From JAJEFO01 sp022819605 (GTDB lineage Bacteria; Pseudomonadota; Alphaproteobacteria; Rhodobacterales; Rhodobacteraceae): 64,000 nucleotides of DNA. A model generated the notes under the pieces. It saw nothing but the letters and a program-made list of their open reading frames with translations. It was not told the DNA's origin and searched no databases. The stretch's first letter is position 1. The number at the start of each line of letters is the position of its first letter. The position numbers and the translations under genes were made by a program. Location: NCBI GenBank assembly GCA_965221545.1, contig OZ244901.1, forward strand, positions 1,674,001-1,738,000, read 5' to 3'. Positions 63,543 to 64,000 of this stretch are shown in pieces.

Positions 63543-64000
63543 GTGCCGAAAGGTGCGTATATCTTCGCGCCGTCCGGGCCCGAGCTTGGCCGCCGGGAGG
63601 CGGAGTTTTTCTCCAAGACGGAACCCTTCGGGTTCATCATGTTTCAACGAAACTGCGTGTCGCCCGACCAGCTGCTCCGCCTGACCAAGGCGCTCCGAGA
63701 GGCTGTCGGACGTGATGCGCCGATATTGATCGATCAGGAGGGCGGCCGCGTTCAGCGGATGAGAGGACCCCATTGGCGCGAGTGGATGCCGCCGCTTGAC
63801 CAGGTGGAAGCGCTTGCCGGCCATGGTCGCGTGTCGCCCGAGGCCGAAAGGGCGATGTACCTGCGCGGGTTTCTGACAGGGACCGAGCTTCTTGCCCACG
63901 GCATAGACGTGAATTGCGCCCCATGCGTGGATGTCGCCTGGCCCGAAACCCATCCCTTCCTCCGGAATCGTTGCCTCGGCACCACGGCTTCGGTGGTTAC
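63543..64000 (+). CDS. nagZ: Beta-N-acetylhexosaminidase (glycoside hydrolase family 3), 5' part
   Basis: Partial gene; 152 codons are present before the window ends. It begins with GTG directly after the stop of the SPOR gene, in the same frame, so no earlier start is possible. The sequence has FGFIMFQRNCVSPDQL, the substrate-binding ILIDQEGGRVQRM and DVNCAPCVDVA, typical of NagZ, which removes GlcNAc from muropeptides during wall recycling. The catalytic Asp and His lie beyond the end. Confidence 0.92.
   Translation, partial: MPKGAYIFAPSGPELGRREAEFFSKTEPFGFIMFQRNCVSPDQLLRLTKALREAVGRDAPILIDQEGGRVQRMRGPHWREWMPPLDQVEALAGHGRVSPEAERAMYLRGFLTGTELLAHGIDVNCAPCVDVAWPETHPFLRNRCLGTTASVV

Overview
The window looks like a chromosomal segment of an alphaproteobacterium, most likely Rhodobacterales or a close relative. 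The evidence is a C4-pathway 5-aminolevulinate synthase (hemA), a rodZ-like gene directly upstream of ispG, an M23 peptidase overlapping a bactofilin gene, and the block erpA/xth - dgt - argS - SPOR protein - nagZ. DNA is GC-rich throughout, and proteins of the core genes read as full length. This assignment is inferred from gene content and order; no database search was possible.

Layout. 0.1-3.1 kb: enolase, tRNA-Val(CAC), tRNA-Val(UAC), tRNA-Asp(GUC) and a fluoroacetate-dehalogenase-like hydrolase. 3.1-17.4 kb: M20 peptidase, hemA, rodZ-like, ispG, a DsbA-type thiol oxidoreductase, an aminotransferase, PBP1A (mrcA), prfB, a DUF2189 membrane protein and an ammonium transporter. 17.6-25.1 kb: a seven-gene, tightly packed operon that combines a partner-switching module (STAS protein, RsbW-like kinase, SpoIIE-type phosphatase with a sensor) with a membrane sensor, a sensor-HAMP-MFS fusion, a Tat-exported ABC_sub_bind protein and a GNAT-like protein. 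This is the most unusual system in the window. 25.1-31.2 kb: AraC-type regulator with a doubtful N-terminus, a class II Fic protein, and a TRAP transporter (dctP-dctQ-dctM). 31.2-47.0 kb: glnE, bactofilin/M23, LysR and GST remnants, a large AsmA/DUF3971 protein, queA, an MFS transporter, a DUF924 protein and lpdA.

47.0-55.3 kb is an accessory and decaying region. It holds a long gene-poor stretch, a VOC protein, an integrase fragment, a TbpB-like surface lipoprotein in very GC-rich DNA, and a transposase remnant. It also holds an intact IS3-family element (15-bp perfect inverted repeats, 3-bp target duplication) sitting inside the tandem end repeats of an IS21-like element. That IS21-like end has cut off the toxin gene of an AbiE-like toxin-antitoxin pair, whose antitoxin gene and an operator-like inverted repeat remain. 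A GPP34-family gene follows. 55.3-64.0 kb returns to core genes: uvrA, xth, erpA, dgt, argS, a SPOR protein and the 5' part of nagZ, which runs off the end.

The core genes cover central metabolism (eno, lpdA), haem and isoprenoid synthesis, cell envelope growth (rodZ-like, mrcA, M23/bactofilin, SPOR, nagZ), translation and tRNA modification (prfB, argS, queA), nitrogen control (amt, glnE) and DNA repair (uvrA, xth).
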